A DNA stretch of 7,838 nt from Planctomycetaceae bacterium (GTDB lineage: Bacteria > Planctomycetota > Planctomycetia > Pirellulales > Pirellulaceae): contig SXHS01000159.1 of assembly GCA_005773145.1 (NCBI GenBank), forward strand, positions 1-7,838, given 5' to 3'. The translations under genes and the position numbers were made by a program. The notes beneath the pieces are model-generated. The model was not told the DNA's origin, searched no databases, and worked only from the letters and a program-made list of their open reading frames with translations. Below, in pieces: positions 7,128 through 7,838 of the stretch (position 1 is the first letter of the stretch; each line of letters starts with the position of its first letter).

Positions 7128-7129
7128 GT

Positions 7130-7135
7130 CCCTCC
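7130..7135 (-). promoter_or_regulatory. Strong ribosome binding site of the PEP-CTERM gene
   Basis: The minus strand reads GGAGGG just ahead of ATG codons at 7127 and 7121, the best Shine-Dalgarno match in this part of the window. It shows where translation is meant to begin and thereby exposes the frame conflict with the gene body. Confidence 0.65.
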
Positions 7136-7164
7136 AAAAAAAGAGTACCCCAGGTGAGGCACTC
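7136..7164 (-). terminator. Intrinsic terminator-like hairpin plus T7 run directly before the PEP-CTERM RBS
   Basis: In minus-strand RNA, GAGUGCCUC (7164-7156) pairs with GGGGUACUC (7151-7143) over nine pairs, two of them G-U wobbles, around a four-base ACCU loop. Seven U residues (7142-7136) follow at once, and these run straight into the GGAGG ribosome binding site. The form is that of a Rho-independent terminator. Its position in the leader suggests an attenuator, or a terminator for upstream transcription. Two of nine pairs are wobbles, so the stability is moderate. Confidence 0.5.
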
Positions 7165-7190
7165 TACCCGAAATAGGTACCGATCGTCAA
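7161..7190 (-). promoter_or_regulatory. Weak candidate promoter for the PEP-CTERM gene
   Basis: On the minus strand TTGACG (7185-7190) and TAGAGT (7161-7166) are spaced 18 nt apart. A start here would fall inside the terminator-like hairpin and leave it incomplete in the RNA, so this promoter and the attenuator reading exclude each other. Confidence 0.25.
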
Positions 7191-7414
7191 GAAACGAGCA
7201 ATCGGGGCGCCAGGACCACGGCGATTGAGCCCAACCTGCCCCCCCAATCAGGCGACCATCGACAAGCCCGCACTGCAAAAGGCGTGACCGTTTGTCCGTC
7301 CGTTCAAGTGCGCGCCCGATGTCATCGAACTCCCTCGGATCGTCGCCCGGTTCTCTCGCAAATGCACCTTGTTCCTTATCGCGGTACGTCTTGGAAATAC
7401 AACCCCCGCCCCAA

Positions 7415-7625
7415 CCCTCCCCGCAAGGGCTCGTTGTACCACACATCTTTGGGTGCCACGGGCGGCTTGCCCGCCCGTGCCCCGGTGCCCGAGTTGTGAA
7501 GCTGCGCACGGCTCGCAACGGGTCCCTCGCTAACGCTTCGGGTTACGACGGAAATTGCCCCCACATGTGGCCCCTTGGGGGCCCGAGGCAGACTTGTGTG
7601 GTACAACGAGCCGCAAGGGGGAGGG
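7415..7625. repeat. Inverted-repeat intergenic element, MITE-like or mosaic dispersed repeat
   Basis: Two 30-bp arms (7415-7444 and 7596-7625) face each other across about 150 bp. Pairing is perfect over 16 bp (GCTCGTTGTACCACAC and its complement) and over the outer 8 bp (CCCTCCCC/GGGGAGGG). The 6 bp between are not complementary, because CCGCAAGGG reads in the same direction in both arms (7421-7429 and 7611-7619). Inside are a perfect 9-bp hairpin at 7457-7479, the motif CCCTCGCTAACGCTTCGGG near 7524-7542, and a palindrome CCACATGTGG (7561-7570). No transposase and no clear target-site duplication is seen. Similar motifs recur between genes in planctomycetes as far as I recall, so this is probably a non-autonomous or REP-like element. 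Confidence 0.6.
7457..7479. repeat. Perfect 9-bp GC-rich hairpin inside the inverted-repeat element
   Basis: CACGGGCGG and CCGCCCGTG flank a five-base CTTGC loop. There is no T-run on either side, so it is unlikely to be an intrinsic terminator; it more probably belongs to the structure of the dispersed element. Confidence 0.6.
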
Positions 7626-7732
7626 AGCCAGATTGAGTGACTGAGGGTGATTGAATCGAAATCGCTAAACTGGTACTTCGCCCAGGAACGGGGGGCCCCG
7701 CGTCACGGCGTTGCCCAACGGGGCAGCACATG

Positions 7733-7837
7733 TCAACGTTCGACGACCAGGCGATAATTCAGAATACGGTCGCCGCCGATTTCTTCCGCGCGCAACCAAA
7801 TCTTCTTGCCGACGAGTTCCGCGCCGTTCGGGATCAC
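7733..7837 (-). CDS. C-terminal 34 codons of an unidentified protein (truncated by window edge)
   Basis: Reading the minus strand from the window edge, an open frame of 34 codons ends at TGA (7735-7733). The peptide includes PNGAELVGKKIWLRAEEIGG and finishes NYRLVVER. Alternating hydrophobic residues suggest beta strands, as in a C-terminal sandwich domain, but I do not recognise a family. It counts as a likely real gene end because the frame is coherent, protein-like and on the same strand as the following genes. The function cannot be assigned from this fragment. Confidence 0.5.
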   Translation of the reverse strand: MIPNGAELVGKKIWLRAEEIGGDRILNYRLVVER

Positions 7838-7838
7838 A

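Larger units (their letters stand above)
7128..7732. other. Gene-free intergenic stretch between the PEP-CTERM gene and the next gene
   Basis: I see no credible gene in these 605 bases. The left part (about 7128-7164) holds the ribosome binding site and terminator-like hairpin of the PEP-CTERM gene, and the middle (7415-7625) holds an inverted-repeat element. From 7191 to 7414 and from 7626 to 7732 I recognise nothing beyond minor GC-rich palindromes. Frames that stay open here lack ribosome binding sites and family motifs. Confidence 0.6.

Noticed and set aside
7128..7518. In-frame extension of the PEP-CTERM reading frame to an ATG at 7518
   Set aside because: It would place the signal peptide about 130 residues inside the protein, crosses the inverted-repeat element, and has no ribosome binding site; the GGAGG at 7130-7135 marks the true start region.
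7376..7606. Minus-strand open frame containing VTRSVSEGP
   Set aside because: It is the translated dispersed repeat inside the inverted-repeat element; such peptides occur in spurious planctomycete gene calls and do not indicate a gene.
7714..7727. Short GC-rich hairpin (GCCC...GGGC) downstream of the truncated gene at the right edge
   Set aside because: The stem is only about five pairs and no T-run follows, so it does not qualify as an intrinsic terminator.
1..7838. CRISPR arrays, tRNA or rRNA genes, transposases, toxin-antitoxin or defence genes
   Set aside because: No regularly spaced repeats, cloverleaf-like sequence, transposase motifs or defence-system motifs were seen on either strand.

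Overview
The window is GC-rich bacterial DNA that looks planctomycete, most likely Pirellulales-like. The evidence is a secreted protein with a PEP-CTERM sorting tail, a tandem pair of exported S1C/PDZ protease-like proteins, and an intergenic inverted-repeat element with a motif (CCCTCGCTAACGCTTCGGG) that I recall as widely dispersed in planctomycete genomes. This placement is inference from gene content; no marker gene is present.

Layout from left to right: (1) 1-299, minus, the N-terminal third of an HpcH/HpaI-type class II aldolase, cut by the window edge. (2) 425-1216, minus, a metallo-beta-lactamase-fold hydrolase with its own good promoter. (3) 1305-2195, minus, an atypical SDR/epimerase-like NAD(P) protein. 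(4) A 135-bp divergent promoter region around a perfect TATAAT. (5) 2331-4597, plus, two overlapping genes: an exported trypsin-like protease with PDZ domain and intact His-Asp-Ser triad, then an exported homologue whose triad is degenerate and whose PDZ domain lies inside the protease domain. (6) 4590-5846, minus, a GT4-type glycosyltransferase whose stop overlaps the protease operon tail to tail. (7) 5920-7127, minus, a PEP-CTERM secreted protein whose Shine-Dalgarno/ATG is out of frame with the body of the gene; a perfect 11-bp tandem duplication accounts exactly for the shift. (8) 7128-7732, a gene-free stretch with an attenuator-like hairpin next to the PEP-CTERM ribosome binding site and a 211-bp inverted-repeat element. 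(9) 7733-7837, minus, the last 34 codons of an unidentified gene.

The genes do not form one obvious pathway. The clearest functional unit is the two-gene protease/pseudoprotease operon acting beyond the inner membrane. The glycosyltransferase and the PEP-CTERM protein are compatible with cell-surface or exopolysaccharide work, since PEP-CTERM/exosortase systems are associated with exopolysaccharide producers, but here the link is only adjacency. The observations most worth following are the 11-bp frameshifting duplication, the pseudoprotease with a nested PDZ domain, and the hairpin plus T-run abutting a Shine-Dalgarno sequence.
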